Shown here: one piece after another, positions 1 through 10,918 of the stretch
How positions within the stretch are numbered: position 1 is the first letter of the stretch
Layout: every line of letters starts with the position of its first letter
NCBI GenBank assembly: GCA_022496805.1
Contig: CM040094.1
Span: forward strand, 13,167,501-13,231,500
Reading direction: 5' to 3'
Length of the DNA stretch: 64,000 nt
DNA from: Pohlia nutans
Lineage: Eukaryota; Streptophyta; Bryopsida; Bryales; Mniaceae
Translations under genes and position numbers: made by a program
Notes under the pieces: model-generated
Seen by the model: the letters and a program-made list of their open reading frames with translations, nothing else
What the model was told of the DNA's origin: nothing
Database searches by the model: none

Positions 1-123
1 AAAAAATCTAAGGTTTTCAATGATCACAAAGATGGGATTCAAAATGGCCTACAAAGTCAAGTATCTTACTTGCCAACTATTGTTATGGCCATCATGCCTA
101 ATGAACGGTCACAATAACACCTC

Positions 124-368
124 AAGTTCAAGAAGCCTAAATTAGGCCTCAAGTTTTTTTTAAGCAGTTTTGAGTAGGTCCTATGTGGACTTCTTTTCAT
201 CCAAATTTATTTGTGTTATTTATTTATTTATTTATTCCAATGCATGCAATATTCTTCACCAATCCCAGTGATATAAAATCTGGTCCCATCTGAACAATAT
301 TTTTCAGAATATGATTGATCAAAATTTGTCATTTCAAAATCACGAATCCTTGGACCTTTAGGGGATAC
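124..368 (-). repeat. TTAA-type MITE, family A, degraded copy
   Basis: Reverse-orientation copy of family A: the internal landmarks 'gagtaggtcctatgtggac', 'agtgatataaaatctggtcc' and the terminal 'ccttggacctttagggg' are all present. The left end is degenerate and neither flank keeps a TTAA, so this is an old copy. Confidence 0.7.
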
Positions 369-762
369 ACATAAGCAGGGTACAGAATAATAAAATAGAA
401 GAAACTACGATAGCCTAACACTGATCAAGAAAAGGATTTTCTGGGAAGGAAAAAAACAGTACCCAGCTAAGCTTTCTTGAAAGCTCTTCACCTCAGCAGC
501 CCTTTCTTTGCCTTTTCTTCCCTTCTTCCTGCACCATGGAGGAAAAAAGGTTAATTATTCATGTAGCATGCTCCTTGTTAAGTAAAGAATCACGTTGTAG
601 AAATCTTTGAAAACTGAATTATCATTACAGAACAACATTGTTGACCGCCCTGCCACCCTTTTCATTCCAATTGCAACAATTATGTAAAAAGATCTATGCC
701 AAAAATCCAAACTATATTTGCTCATATAATTCATTTCATGTTGTGTACAATGATCTCCTGAA

Positions 763-1092
763 CACTCGTAGAAAATATGGTCGAAAAGAACCACAACCAA
801 AATTGGCTGCAGTTCTTTTGACCACCCTAATCTGCAATCACTTAGCGACTGCAAATTTTTCTTTTTGATTTACGACTGCAATTTTAATCATTTAGGGGCG
901 TGTAGTATACCGTTGGAAAGATATTTTCAAGACCTTTCCAACGGTATATTACGCGCCCTGAAATTTCAAAAATTGCAGTCGCAAATCCAAAAAAACAAAT
1001 CTGCAAGCGTTTAGAGACTGCAGATCAGGGTGGTCAAAAAAACCGCAGCCGATTTTGGCTGCAGTTTTTTTCGACCATGTTTTCTACTAGTG
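763..1092. repeat. CACTA-like MITE with core hairpin
   Basis: Ends are inverted: CACTCGTAGAAAATATGGTC on the left against GACCATGTTTTCTACTAGTG on the right, the CACTA-type terminus. The subterminal parts (Trp/Gln-like 'ctgcag' blocks) are also inverted. In the centre (about 895-960) lies a strong hairpin around 'ataccgttggaaag'. The same core recurs in the copies at 11421 and 32172. I could not find a clean 3-bp target duplication. Confidence 0.7.
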
Positions 1093-1433
1093 TGAAACAC
1101 TATGTTTACTCAAGTACAAGGGTGTACTCAAATATGTTGCAATCTGCAGAAATACATGCCAAGATGATAGTTACTAATAAACACCCTTACTATTATGATT
1201 GGAAAAAGAAGCCTACTAACATGAGCCTTGTCCCCAGAACAATGTGGAATTAGCACTAAACCACTAGCTACTTGATAAAGCAAAACAAATTCAAGATAAT
1301 TAAGTAAACAGTGATTGAAAAACCATAAACTGAGCCTGACTGGATATTGATAAATCCTCCAAATTCTAACACAAAAAACAAAGATGAGCATGATCAGGAT
1401 TATTAATAGGGAAAGTGAAGCGTAGTGTATTAC

Positions 1434-1711
1434 GTGAGCCTTGTGCCGAGAACAGTGTGGAATTTGTTGAGCGCTTCAAAAAACAACTCCTTGTTAGCAA
1501 GCAGCTCCTCATGCTTATGAAAAGTGGAAGGGTAGTGCTGGCGAGCGTACATGGAAACCCCCGGAATGCTGTTTGTATCTCTCGGGACTGTAACCCCATT
1601 GCCTGTATAATTATTGATAGTATTCCACTCCAGTGGCTGCTGTTGCAATGATACCCCATTCTCATGATCCACCTTCCACTGGCCCCCAGGCTCAGCCACA
1701 AGAGTGGACAT
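1434..1711 (-). CDS. ARID/BRIGHT (HMG-box type) DNA-binding protein, first coding exon, partial
   Basis: The minus-strand exon opens with an ATG at 1711 (MSTLVAEPGG) and reads 92 codons plus two bases to a donor, CTCAC|GTAATA, at 1433. Residues 58-92 include YPSTFHKHEELLANKELFFE followed by ALNKFHTVLGTRLT. This matches the start of the ARID domain in plant ARID-HMG proteins (pattern YPP...YEDVV..LF...L..FH..LGTKF). These nuclear proteins combine an ARID and an HMG box and bind AT-rich DNA. The rest of the ARID core and the HMG box should lie further along the minus strand; I could not find those exons between 1 and 1433, so they are probably off the left edge. A possible small basic exon near 500-530 is too weak to assign. 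The ATG could be internal if an upstream exon exists. Confidence 0.62.
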
Positions 1712-1739
1712 AACAAAATACTAACACCAAAAATCAATC

Positions 1740-3300
1740 CAAAGTTTGGTATTAACCCTTAATTTCCCATCAGCATCGCTCCTGCAGGCACGACCCCCAA
1801 ACACCATATCAAACAATGCACAGATGGATACTTTCCTTGCTTTGTAAATTCTTACCCCTGCTGTGACAATACATAAACTGAGGATATATGCATTCAGGAA
1901 GGTATAAACTGAGGTGCTTGCAAAAAAGAACGTGCTACAGTGAGTTAGTAGATTAATTATGAAGGACTCTGTTAGTAGATAGATAGATAGAAACAAACTC
2001 CGAAGGCCGGCGTGAATAAAGTGTCCGTTTGTAATGTCAATGACTCAATGCCCTCCGGAAAAAGGGCCATTGCTCTGTTAGTACATTCCACCGAAGATGT
2101 AATTATGTAGTTGCATGTTACAATTGATCAAAATACTCACGTCGAGAGATCAATCAATGAACCCCAACCAAATTGAAGACATATTACAAAACCACAGCTA
2201 GAGTGAGTAGAGTATGCATTCAGCCTAACGTATATAATTATGGGGAGATCGATGAACCTAACCAAGCTGACGATATAAACTAACTAAAGGATATTGCAAA
2301 AAAGGCAACTAAAGTGAGTAGAGTATGAAGGACTCTAACATAGTTGCATATTACAATTGATCAATCAATGAACCCCAATCAAATTGAAAACACAAACTGA
2401 GGATGTTACAAAACCACTAGAGTGAGTAGAGTATGAAGGACCTATGCATTCAGCCCAACGAATATAATTATGGGGAGATCAATGAAACCCAACCAAGTTG
2501 ATGATATAAACTAAGGATATTACAAAACCGCAACTAAAGTGAGTAAAGTATGAAGGACCTATGCATTCAACCTAACGTATATAATTATGGGGAGATCAAT
2601 GAAACCTAACCAAGCTGACAATATAAACTAAGGATATTGCAAAAAAGGCAAATAGAGTGAGTAGAGTATGAAGGATAATCACATAGTTGCATACACAATT
2701 GATCAACCAACCAAACCAGTAAGTTGAGAATATTGTCAAAACCGTAGAGTATGAAGAAACTTCTACATATAGAGTTATTGTTCTATTACATCAAAATGCT
2801 CCTTAAATAGAGATCAATGAACACTTACAATCCCTTGAGCAGTTTACAAGGTCCTCCTAATTACAATGACTTCTTATGCTCATACACACAACCAGCATGT
2901 CCAAAAACCATTGAAACAACCGAAGAAAACCTAACCGGAGATATTCACGAAACTCACTGTTAGTTACGCAACTTAACCCTTAAAAAGCAAACAGAGGGAG
3001 CAACTCTATGTTAATGAGATTTGTCAATAAGCCCCAAATGAATGTCATCGCCAATTTCTGATGGAGAGCGAGCTACTACACTTCCTTTCAAGAGCCAAAA
3101 ATTATCTCTCCGGTCCTACGATCAAAACAAAGAAAGAAAAAAAACCAGCATAGTTAAGTTACTCACCGATCAAGCTCCGGATTGAAGAAGAGTTTGAAAT
3201 CACCAAAAACAAAGCCGATCCAAATTTTGTAAAACCCCAGAAACCTAGAGAAAAATCGTTCAAGGCAAAAGTCTACTCAGAGTTCGGTACAGCAAAAGCT
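1740..3300. other. Upstream intergenic region between ARID and glyoxalase II genes
   Basis: No coding exon is recognised. It holds the 2100-2760 tandem array and the putative promoters of the two diverging genes. The region just before glyoxalase II (about 3050-3300) is less AT-rich, as expected of a leader or promoter. Confidence 0.5.
2100..2760. repeat. Imperfect tandem repeat array, roughly 120-bp units
   Basis: The landmarks 'gtgagtagagtatgaagga', 'tataattatggggagatc' and 'gatcaatgaacccaacc'-like strings recur in the same order about five times with small indels and variable unit length. There is no open reading frame through it and no similarity to the transposon families in this window. 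Confidence 0.75.
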
Positions 3301-3531
3301 ATGAGTTCCTGCACCGTGACTGCTCCTTCGTCGGCGACGACACTTGTACACACGCAGTGGAGGAGACGACCATTATTCATCCATTTGGCGCACCAGAATC
3401 GTTCAAATGATGAAAAACATCCCTCAGTTCTCAACGATTACTACCACTACACTGCACCAGTTCTTGGAGTGCTTTGTACGAGAAGGGTTTTTTTTTTTTT
3501 TTTGGAAACATACGAGAAGGGTTTTGGAATC

Positions 3532-6500
3532 ATGAACGTGGTCGCTGTGCCGTGCTTGGAGGACAACTACGCCTACTTGTATGTAATTTTTTTGGTTGTT
3601 TTTTTGGTTGTTTTTTTGGTGTTTGTATTGTTTTGTTGAATGAGGTTTTTGTGATGCAAATAGCGTAGTTGGTTTTGGGTGTTTTGACAAGAGGAGTTCG
3701 TTTTTAGGGTATTTGATGAAGGAACTGGCGATGCGGTGGCGATTGATCCTGTATGGCCGGACGAAGTGTTGCAAGCAGCGCAAGTGAATGGTGTCAAAGT
3801 CAAAATGGTCCTCACTACTCACCATCACTGGTATTGCCTCGTTCTTTTTTAACCAATTTGAGCAGTTCTTTATGTTTTTTTTTTTTTTTTTTAAGCAGTT
3901 TTGAGCAGGTCCTTTGTGGACTTCTTTTTGTTCAAATTTCTTTTATTTTTTGATCCTCGCATGCGATGTTCTTCACTGATTCTAGTGACGTAAAATTTGG
4001 TAACATCTGGATTATATTTTTCATAATATGATCAATCGAGTTTGACATTTAAAAACCACGAATCCTTGGTCCTTTACGGGGACAGTATTGTGTCGAAATC
4101 TGATTTCCACATCATATTTTGAGAGGTCCACATCACCCATAAACCAATCACAAGATGACATGTGGCACTTTTGAACAAAAAGTAATTAATTATTATCGAA
4201 ACTGACCACGACGTAGGGTATTGTAGTTGTGTATTGGTGTACATGGGCATTGATTGAAATACAGTTTGTTCTTTACTCCATGTAATAAATTTATAGAGAG
4301 GAATTTGGTGATTCACGAAGTAGAACACATTGTAACCCGAATTGAGTCTCATGTTTCTTTTTTTAAAAGCAATTTTGAGTAGGTCCTATGTAGACTTCCT
4401 TTTGTTCAAATTTCTTTTCTGTTTGGACCAACTCATGCAATGTTCTTCACTGATTCTGGTGATATAAAATTTGGTATATCTTTCACAATATGATCGATTG
4501 AATTTGTCATTTTAAAACCATGAATCACTGGTAAGAGCATCCTCAATGCATCATTGTAAAAGGGGTGGCATAAATGAGAAATTTGCGCGTGGGACACATT
4601 TCTCATTTATGCCTCCCCTGTCGAGGATTTATGCTCTAAGGACATTACCAGCCATTTCTGTGTCTGCATCTGCAAACAAGGTCCCAGTCTGTGAATAGAA
4701 TGTGTTTTTTTTCAGAAACGAATACAGTTTTATTATTTAGCTGAAAAATGAGATTCTGGATGCATCTTTCTTTTAAAAAAGACAAAAAGAAATCTATTCA
4801 TGGACCGAGACCTTGTTTTAACCCCTAAACGTACCAACCCTTTGAACAGAAGTAGATGTTAGCCTCAAAAATAGAATTATCATTTTATACTATATAAATA
4901 TTTATTTTTACTTTATATTTATGTTAGGGTGTTTGAAATTAACTAGAATAGGATTTTTTTTTACTTTTTCAAAATCCAACAATCAATTCACGACAACTAG
5001 AACTTGTAAAGATTGTAAATTTACATACTTGTAGTTGGAGGTCTTTACAATATTATCAACAATTCCCCATCATAAGAAATTTATTGTAATTGGTAGAGAA
5101 TTTAATAGGCTTACAAAGGTGACTTAGATGAAAGTCATCCGAGGTTGTATGAGAAAGTTACAAGGCTTTGAATCTGTTTGTGATCCAGTTTCTGGACGCT
5201 GGGACGTTTAGGGGTTAATGATTCAGAATACAAACAGAAATATTGCAGGGCTCTTTACTTATATGTGTTTTTGGAGGGGCTTTACCTGAATGTGTAGGGA
5301 TCACGCAGGCGGAAACAATGGCATGAAGAAGCTTGTGAAAGATGTGCCTATCTATGGTGGTGTGAAGGACAAAGTGGAGGGTTGCTCACATCCGGTGCAA
5401 CATGGTGATGAGTTTTCTATCAGTCCCTCTATTCGTGTTAAATGCCTCGAGACTCCCTGGTGAGTTCTGTCTTCTTGTTTCCTTCATTAAACATCTTAAC
5501 CCCTAAACGTCTGAACGCGGCCAGTAGAATATGGTGTATTTTGTTTGTATTTGGAATGGATTCACACCTTTGATGAATTTGACTTTAGAAGAGAAGTTGA
5601 AATTTAAATCAATGCGGTTCTAATGAGCTCTTAAGATCCCAATTCAAAGTTTCTTGTTGGTAGCAAATCTCATTTATACGACAATGTATGTACCGTCCCC
5701 ATAGGACGTTTAAGGGTTAAAACAAGCTGCTAATCGCGTAGTCTCTACCTTGGTATTATTTACCCTAGATTTACTTTTACACCTTGTTTGTATTGTTCAG
5801 CCATGCATGTAACTCCTTAAAAACGAAGCGTTTCCGTAGTCTCTCCCCTGGTGGGGCAGAGACAATAAAAATAAAAACTCCTGGTCACGCATGCAAACCA
5901 CATAGCATTCTTGAGTACTGACATGACATCTATTGAGAATAATGTCTATTTAGAGCAAAGTCATGCCAAATTAAAACCAAAATTAGATTTCCCTTTTCAT
6001 TGGCAAAACTAACGTCAAAGAAAATAGGTTTTTGAAGCTTTTGCATACTCGAGACAAGGGCTCATTGGCTTGAGGAGCTCAAATTGTGCTCACCTTTGTA
6101 AAATAAGTTTTCTTGGATCCCTGTTCATGTGCCATGGATTTCTTTTCATGGTGCTTATTTTGATGTTATACATTTATTGTCATATTCTAGTATCTGCATG
6201 GAAAATTGGATGTTGTGTACACATGTGATTAAAGAAACGCTACGTCATGTTGTGAACTGATGTACATTATCATCATAAAAGAGTTCTGAGTTCTTGTGGA
6301 TTTCAGCTTGTAAAAAAAAATTGTTTTTCATTTGTTGGGTGCAGCCATTCAAAAGGGCACATAAGCTATTTCATCACAAGCTCACATGCACAAGATAAAC
6401 CAGCCGTGTTCACTGGAGATACTTTGGTGCAGTCTCTTACCATCCAGTTTTAGTTCTTACTTTTAAGCGAACCATTCTTCTGTTATATGTAATTTAATGT

Positions 6501-9153
6501 CTTACACTTAAAATTTTGATATGTACACTATTGGTAAAGAGTGGCACAAATAGGGTGACTTTTTAATCGTGACACAAATAGGGTGGCTTACCTTATGTGA
6601 AAAAAAAAAAATGTTTTCTAAGAATTAGTGTGTTTTTTAGGCTCAATAACGCTATTATTTAGTCAGTTGTTAGAACCGGGTATGACATTCCCAGGGAAGG
6701 GAATTTGGTAACCTCTGTTTTTTTCTGTTGCACTCTGAACTCGTAATTATCATACCCTCCAATATCACATTCTTTGATATTGTGCACACATATGTGATAT
6801 TAAAGAGTTCTGAGTGTGGGGTGGTCAGTTCATTGGGGGCTGTGGCAGGTTTTTCGAGGGGACGCCTGATCAAATGTACAACTCATTGTGCAAGACACTT
6901 GCTTCACTTCCTCCTGAAACTGAAGTCTACTGTGGTCATGAGGTGTGAACCTTTTTTTTACCCACATATTTCCTCCCCAGGGGTGCAATCTACATTATGT
7001 TTCAGAATCACGTGCATTCATGACCTCTTCTGAAAAACCCCTTGTATACAAGAGATTATATGTCTAAATACCTTTGTATACAAATATATTCCGTTTTAAA
7101 TATATGTTTAATGCAAGTATACGTGAATATTTTTAGTTTCAAATGTGTTTATTGTATGTATACGTAATATGGCAGTGTTCAAATTAACCCTTAAAGGGCT
7201 GATGGGGATAGTAGATACATTGGCGTATATTTGACATTTGCTGTAAATAGAAAGTTCCAAATTGAGATCCCAATAGCTCATCAAATTCATGTCGACTTGA
7301 ATTTTAACTTCACTTTTGATCTTAAACCCATAAGAGGTGTAGAACCATGCCAAATACGATGGAATATACGATGTATAATATTTGTCGGAAAGGGCTCTTT
7401 AGACCTTTAAGGGTTAATACCCCTTTTGTGCACTAACGTATACTTGTACATGTTTAGTACAGTGCAGCCCCCAGGATTTCCTCATCTGCTTTTACTGCCT
7501 TGACATTCAATTTAACCCTTAAACGTCCTATGGGGATGGTATATACATTGTCATATGATTGAGATTTGCTACCAACAAGAAACTCTAAATCGGGATCTTA
7601 ATAGCTCATTAGAACCGCATTAATGTAAATTTCAACTCCTCTTCTGCACCCAAACCCATTAAAGGTGTGGATCCGTTCCAAATACAACCAAAATACACCG
7701 TATTCTACTGGTCGCCACGGCACGTTCAGACGTTTAGGGGTTAATAATCGCGTTTAGTTGTCATCAATTGCAGTACACAGTGAAGAATTTGGAGTTTGCT
7801 TTGACGGTGGAGCCCAAGAATGAGGCTCTCGTGAAGAAGATGGAGTGGGCGGTGCAGCAACGGCAACAAAAGTTACCGACTGTGCCTTCCACCATTGGAG
7901 ACGAGCTTGAATTCAACCCTTTCATGCGAGTGGAGAACAAGTCTCTTCAGGTTTCAAAATCAACTCTCTCATGAATGTACATCAACACCTAATTAACCCC
8001 TAAAGGACTAAGGATTCACAATTTTAAAATGACATATTGTGAAAAACATAATTCAAATGAGACCAAATTTTATATCACTGGAATCAGTGAAGAATATTGT
8101 ATGTGTCGGTGAAGCAACAAATAAATTTGAACAAAAAGAAGTCCACATAGGACCTACTCAAAACTACTAAAGAAACATGAGGCCCAATTTGGGTTTCTTG
8201 GTCCTTTAGGGGTTAAATCATTTATAATTGAAAAATGAATTATAATCGAGAACAAAGTACTCACATAACATTCCAAGCGACTACTTTGTTCTCAGCTGCT
8301 CCAACAAGAGTTTCTTGAATCCAAGCAACAATCTGTTATTTTTTGTCCTTCAAATAGGATTAGTTTTCTATAGAGGAGTTCCATGTGCATGCTTTCTATT
8401 GTGAATGTAAGCCTTTTTTTCTGCCTTTTTATCTACTTTCAATAAGTTAGAGTGTGCTCTTCCAACTGTTATGCAACAACATAGCTTTCTACTTTTAGAT
8501 TTTATGATCATACTTAATTAATTAATATTGATTAAGAAGATGATTATACTTGTTGATTCACGGGGACCAACTTTCCAAACTTTGCTTATCTGCATTATCA
8601 AAGTAGTAAGTTATGTGCAGTGTTGACTTGCATTAAGCTAAACCACCCCATCTGTGCCATGTGACTATTTGTGTAAGACACTCATACATAGTCTTACATT
8701 TATGAGTGTTTTGTATTAAAAATTTGATAAGTATACTACTAGTACATAGTGGCACAAACAGGGTGACTTCCAAATAGGGTGGTTTACCTTAACCCCTAAA
8801 CGTCTCATGGGGATAGCAGATACGTTTTCGTGTAATTGGCATTTGCTACCAACAAGAAGTTCTAAATTGGGATCTCAATAGCTCACTAAAACCGCATTGA
8901 TCTAAATTTCAACTTCTTTGTTGAACTCAAATCTATTAAAGTTGTGAATCTATTCCAATTACAAGAAATATACGTTGTATTCTACTTGCTGCAAAGGCAT
9001 TTTCAGACGTTGAGGGGTTAACTCAAATGAATGACAACGTTTTTTGTGTTGTGTGCAACACAGCTGGCCACGGGGCGAGAGTCCCCTGTGGAAGTGATGG
9101 CTGAAGTGAGGCGTATGAAAGACAACTACAAGGGGAAGATTTCTGTTTTGTAA
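3532..9153 (+). CDS. GLX2: Hydroxyacylglutathione hydrolase (glyoxalase II), cytosolic type
   Basis: Coding exons: 3532-3578, 3708-3830, 5298-5459, 6345-6426, 6829-6942, 7774-7950 and 9064-9153. They join in frame with GT-AG borders to a 264-residue protein, close to the usual ~258-260. Glyoxalase II hydrolyses S-D-lactoylglutathione to D-lactate and glutathione, the second step of methylglyoxal detoxification. The metallo-beta-lactamase metal ligands are all visible: THHHWDH (H54, H56, D58, H59), H112 in CHSKGH, D136 in GDTL and H175 in CGHE. The C-terminal [14 protein letters not shown] carries the basic residues that contact glutathione. The start was chosen because [16 protein letters not shown] is the family N-terminus. 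An in-frame ATG at 3301 would add 77 residues through a poly-T tract. Its introns carry many MITEs, some within 45 bp of exons. Confidence 0.96.
3849..4081 (-). repeat. TTAA-type MITE, family A, in glyoxalase II intron 2
   Basis: Reverse copy ending 'ccttggtcctttacgggg' (one substitution in the terminus). The left end TTAACC at 3849 is interrupted by a long T tract. The right TTAA is lost. Confidence 0.65.
4083..4330. repeat. Dispersed repeat, second copy at 25785-25990
   Basis: Strings such as 'ccaatcacaagatgacatgt', 'gtaattaatta' and 'atcatattttgagaggt' are found in inverted orientation near 25.8-26.0 kb. Family unknown; no ORF. Confidence 0.55.
4333..4531 (-). repeat. TTAA-type MITE, family A, truncated
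   Basis: Reverse-orientation family A interior ('gagtaggtcctatgtagac', 'gtgatataaaatttggtat', 'aaaccatgaatcactgg'). The right terminus is cut off exactly where the next MITE (4535) begins, so the end was probably lost around that insertion. Confidence 0.6.
4535..4636. repeat. PIF/Harbinger-like hairpin MITE
   Basis: Inverted ends GAGCATCCTCAAT / GAGGATTTATGCTC flanked by TAA on both sides (4532-4534 and 4637-4639). The interior is an almost perfect palindrome around 'ggcataaatgagaaat' / 'atttctcatttatgcc'. TAA/TTA duplication is the PIF/Harbinger (Tourist) hallmark. Confidence 0.7.
4822..5214 (+). repeat. TTAA-type MITE, family C, intact ends
   Basis: Flanked by TTAA at 4818-4821 and 5215-5218. 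Ends CCCCTAAACGTACC and CTGGGACGTTTAGGGG. 393 bp, in glyoxalase II intron 2, 80 bp before exon 3. No coding capacity. Confidence 0.85.
5500..5716 (+). repeat. TTAA-type MITE, family B, intact ends
   Basis: TTAA at 5496-5499 and 5717-5720; ends CCCCTAAACGTC and GACGTTTAAGGG. 217 bp. Its left TTAA is only 37 bp downstream of the exon 3 donor of glyoxalase II. Confidence 0.88.
6976..7457. repeat. Dispersed repeat interrupted by a family B element
   Basis: Matches the inverted uninterrupted copy at 15064-15310 along its length ('gtgcaatctacattatg', 'tatacaagagattatatg', 'tgtttattgtatgtatac', 'cgtatacttgtacat'). Removing 7188-7413 plus one TTAA restores colinearity. Superfamily not recognised. 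Confidence 0.7.
7188..7413 (-). repeat. TTAA-type MITE, family B, with empty-site proof
   Basis: TTAA at 7184-7187 and 7414-7417; ends CCCTTAAAGG and CCTTTAAGGG. The related host repeat at 15061-15110 (read in reverse) has tgtttaaa-TTAA-tatctc at the same point with no insertion. That identifies TTAA as the duplicated target. Confidence 0.92.
7516..7740 (-). repeat. TTAA-type MITE, family B, next to exon 6
   Basis: TTAA at 7512-7515 and 7741-7744; ends CCCTTAAACGTC and GACGTTTAGGGG. 225 bp. The right TTAA (followed by T) is 30 bp upstream of glyoxalase II exon 6, where the branch point should lie. Confidence 0.9.
7997..8212 (+). repeat. TTAA-type MITE, family A, intact ends
   Basis: TTAA at 7993-7996 and 8213-8216; ends CCCCTAAAGGAC and GGTCCTTTAGGGG. 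216 bp, beginning 43 bp downstream of the exon 6 donor of glyoxalase II. Confidence 0.9.
8637..8788. repeat. Small inverted-repeat MITE
   Basis: Left end GCTAAACCACCCCATCTG is inverted to the right end CAAATAGGGTGGTTTACC. It is flanked by TAA on the left and TTAA on the right. The right TTAA was then used by the family B element at 8793. A related fragment ('gtggcacaaatagggtgac') is at about 6540-6600. Confidence 0.6.
8793..9017 (-). repeat. TTAA-type MITE, family B, next to exon 7
   Basis: TTAA at 8789-8792 and 9018-9021; ends CCCCTAAACGTC and GACGTTGAGGGG. Its right TTAAC is 43 bp upstream of the last glyoxalase II exon. Confidence 0.9.
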
Positions 9154-9215
9154 GGAGGTGTGTGCTATTGGGTGCAGTGCAGGGCCCTGCAAGGTGCACT
9201 GTACCCGATAAATGA

Positions 9216-9366
9216 CAGTCTACCCTCCATAATATGACAATTCATAATATGACGATATTATTGTTTCCAGCAATACACATGTGACAAGTCATTTTTGTGA
9301 CTAATCCATGTCTGCCACCTTGAAGTTAGGGCTTCCCAAACATGTCATAATAGAGAGGGACGATTG
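9216..9366. repeat. TA-type (pogo-like) short inverted-repeat element
   Basis: Left CAGTCTACCCTCCATAATAT is imperfectly inverted to right TATTATGAGAGGG-like sequence ending CGATTG|TA. TA remains only on the right. It lies just downstream of the glyoxalase II stop, so it may be in the 3' UTR. Confidence 0.45.
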
Positions 9367-9825
9367 TACCTTGCATTAGAAGCGCATTTGCCTTATGGGA
9401 TTTTGCGGCTCTAATGAAGGGATTGATTTATTGAGTTTGGGATCACAATCACTTAAGATGATATACAAGCATTTCCACCAACTCTGAATTGCACTTTGAA
9501 GCTCATTCAAAAATTGAGACTTCACATCAACGTCACTCAATTAGACTCTAAAAATAGTAAGTAGGCCACTCACAAGTCACCACGCATCACAAGGTGCTTT
9601 AGTCCCTCTTTGGAACACCTTACCACTATTCTTGAATCATTGTGGTAGACTCCCAAACCATGGCAAGTCCACGTCATTTTTAGCTAAAGATTGGGTGGTG
9701 AGACAATGCTTCAGCGCTACATTGTGGATCAAACCATCTACATTGCTACTAGTGAAAAGGGTGAACTCTACAAAATCCTAAAGAATCTTATGATGGATTG
9801 TGCAATTATGATGTGCAATTAACCC

Positions 9826-10372
9826 CTAAGGATCAAGTGTCCTAAATGAGACATTTTGAATGTTTGGGTAGGTTTCCACGGTGTCAATTTTTATCCCGGT
9901 TTTTTTAAAACTTAGGTATGTCAATGCAAAAAGAGGATCCATTTAGTTTTTATTCTGACTTTGTAAGTGGAAGTTATGGAGAGAAAGGGGTTCTTTGGGG
10001 AAGACATGGCAATGTGGCCAGGGCCTAAAATAACCTTAGAAATGATATTTTGCATCTCTGACCGTAGGATCTTCTTTCAGACTACCAAAAGGAGAGCATG
10101 ATTGGTAAAACTTTCATAGAATTTGATCACATAAATTGTAAGTTTATAGCATTTGAAGTAAAATGATGAAATGACAATCTTTTTTGTCCTTTTTTGACCA
10201 TCTTTGGAGACTTAAGAAAAATTGTTAAATTAGTCAAGAAATTTCTTATTTTTTTTTTAAATGTTCAAATTGGTATTAGCTATCAAGAGCCAAAAATAAA
10301 ATCACAAGAAAATGAATAAAAAGAGATGAAAAGGATGTTCAAAAACAAGAAAAATCCACAGTTTTTTGGGGC
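9826..10372. repeat. Possible TTAA element with decayed right end
   Basis: It starts TTAA-CCCCTAAGGATCAAG (9822). The proposed right end, TTTTTTGGGGC|TTAA at 10373, lacks a good inverted match. The interior resembles no other copy here. I mark it only because it abuts the intact family E element. Confidence 0.3.
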
Positions 10373-10376
10373 TTAA

Positions 10377-10914
10377 CCCCTAAGTGACGGATCAACCATT
10401 TTATGGTCTCTGCCCTTTTTTATGGGCTGCCCGAAATAGAAAAAACATTTTTATAGAAAATAAAAAATATTTTTAAATAGGTAATCAAGTCTACTTTCCA
10501 ACCCAATTTGAATCATGTCAATCCGAGTTAAACTCCACCCGGGAGAAATTTTCAAAGAAAAACACTTCTACATTGTCTAGTGTTAGAAAACTTACTATTC
10601 CGGGAAAGTAATGATGTTCTCTCCGTTGAAAAATTTGCAATTTTAGATTTTAGAATAGAATCTAGTTTTATCAAATCATACAAAATTTCAAATTCTAAAA
10701 ATAAAATTTGTGATTCTTATAAATATTTGAAGTTAAATGCTTCTAAATTCATTATGAGATGATAAAAAGCTATTTTTTGATATTTGATTGTATGGAAAAT
10801 TACTAAACATCAAGCTCCTCATTTTCTCTTTTGGACCAAACTTCATCAAAGTTGAAGAAGTAATTTTTTATAACACATTTATGTTTTGCCCTTACCCCCT
10901 CCGTCATTTAGGGG
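10377..10914 (+). repeat. TTAA-type MITE, family E, intact
   Basis: TTAA at 10373-10376 and 10915-10918; 15-bp inverted ends CCCCTAAGTGACGGA / TCCGTCATTTAGGGG. 538 bp. It is nearly colinear with the copy at 60115 apart from point changes and one small A/T indel. The short ORFs inside have no transposase-like motif. Confidence 0.92.
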
Positions 10915-10918
10915 TTAA

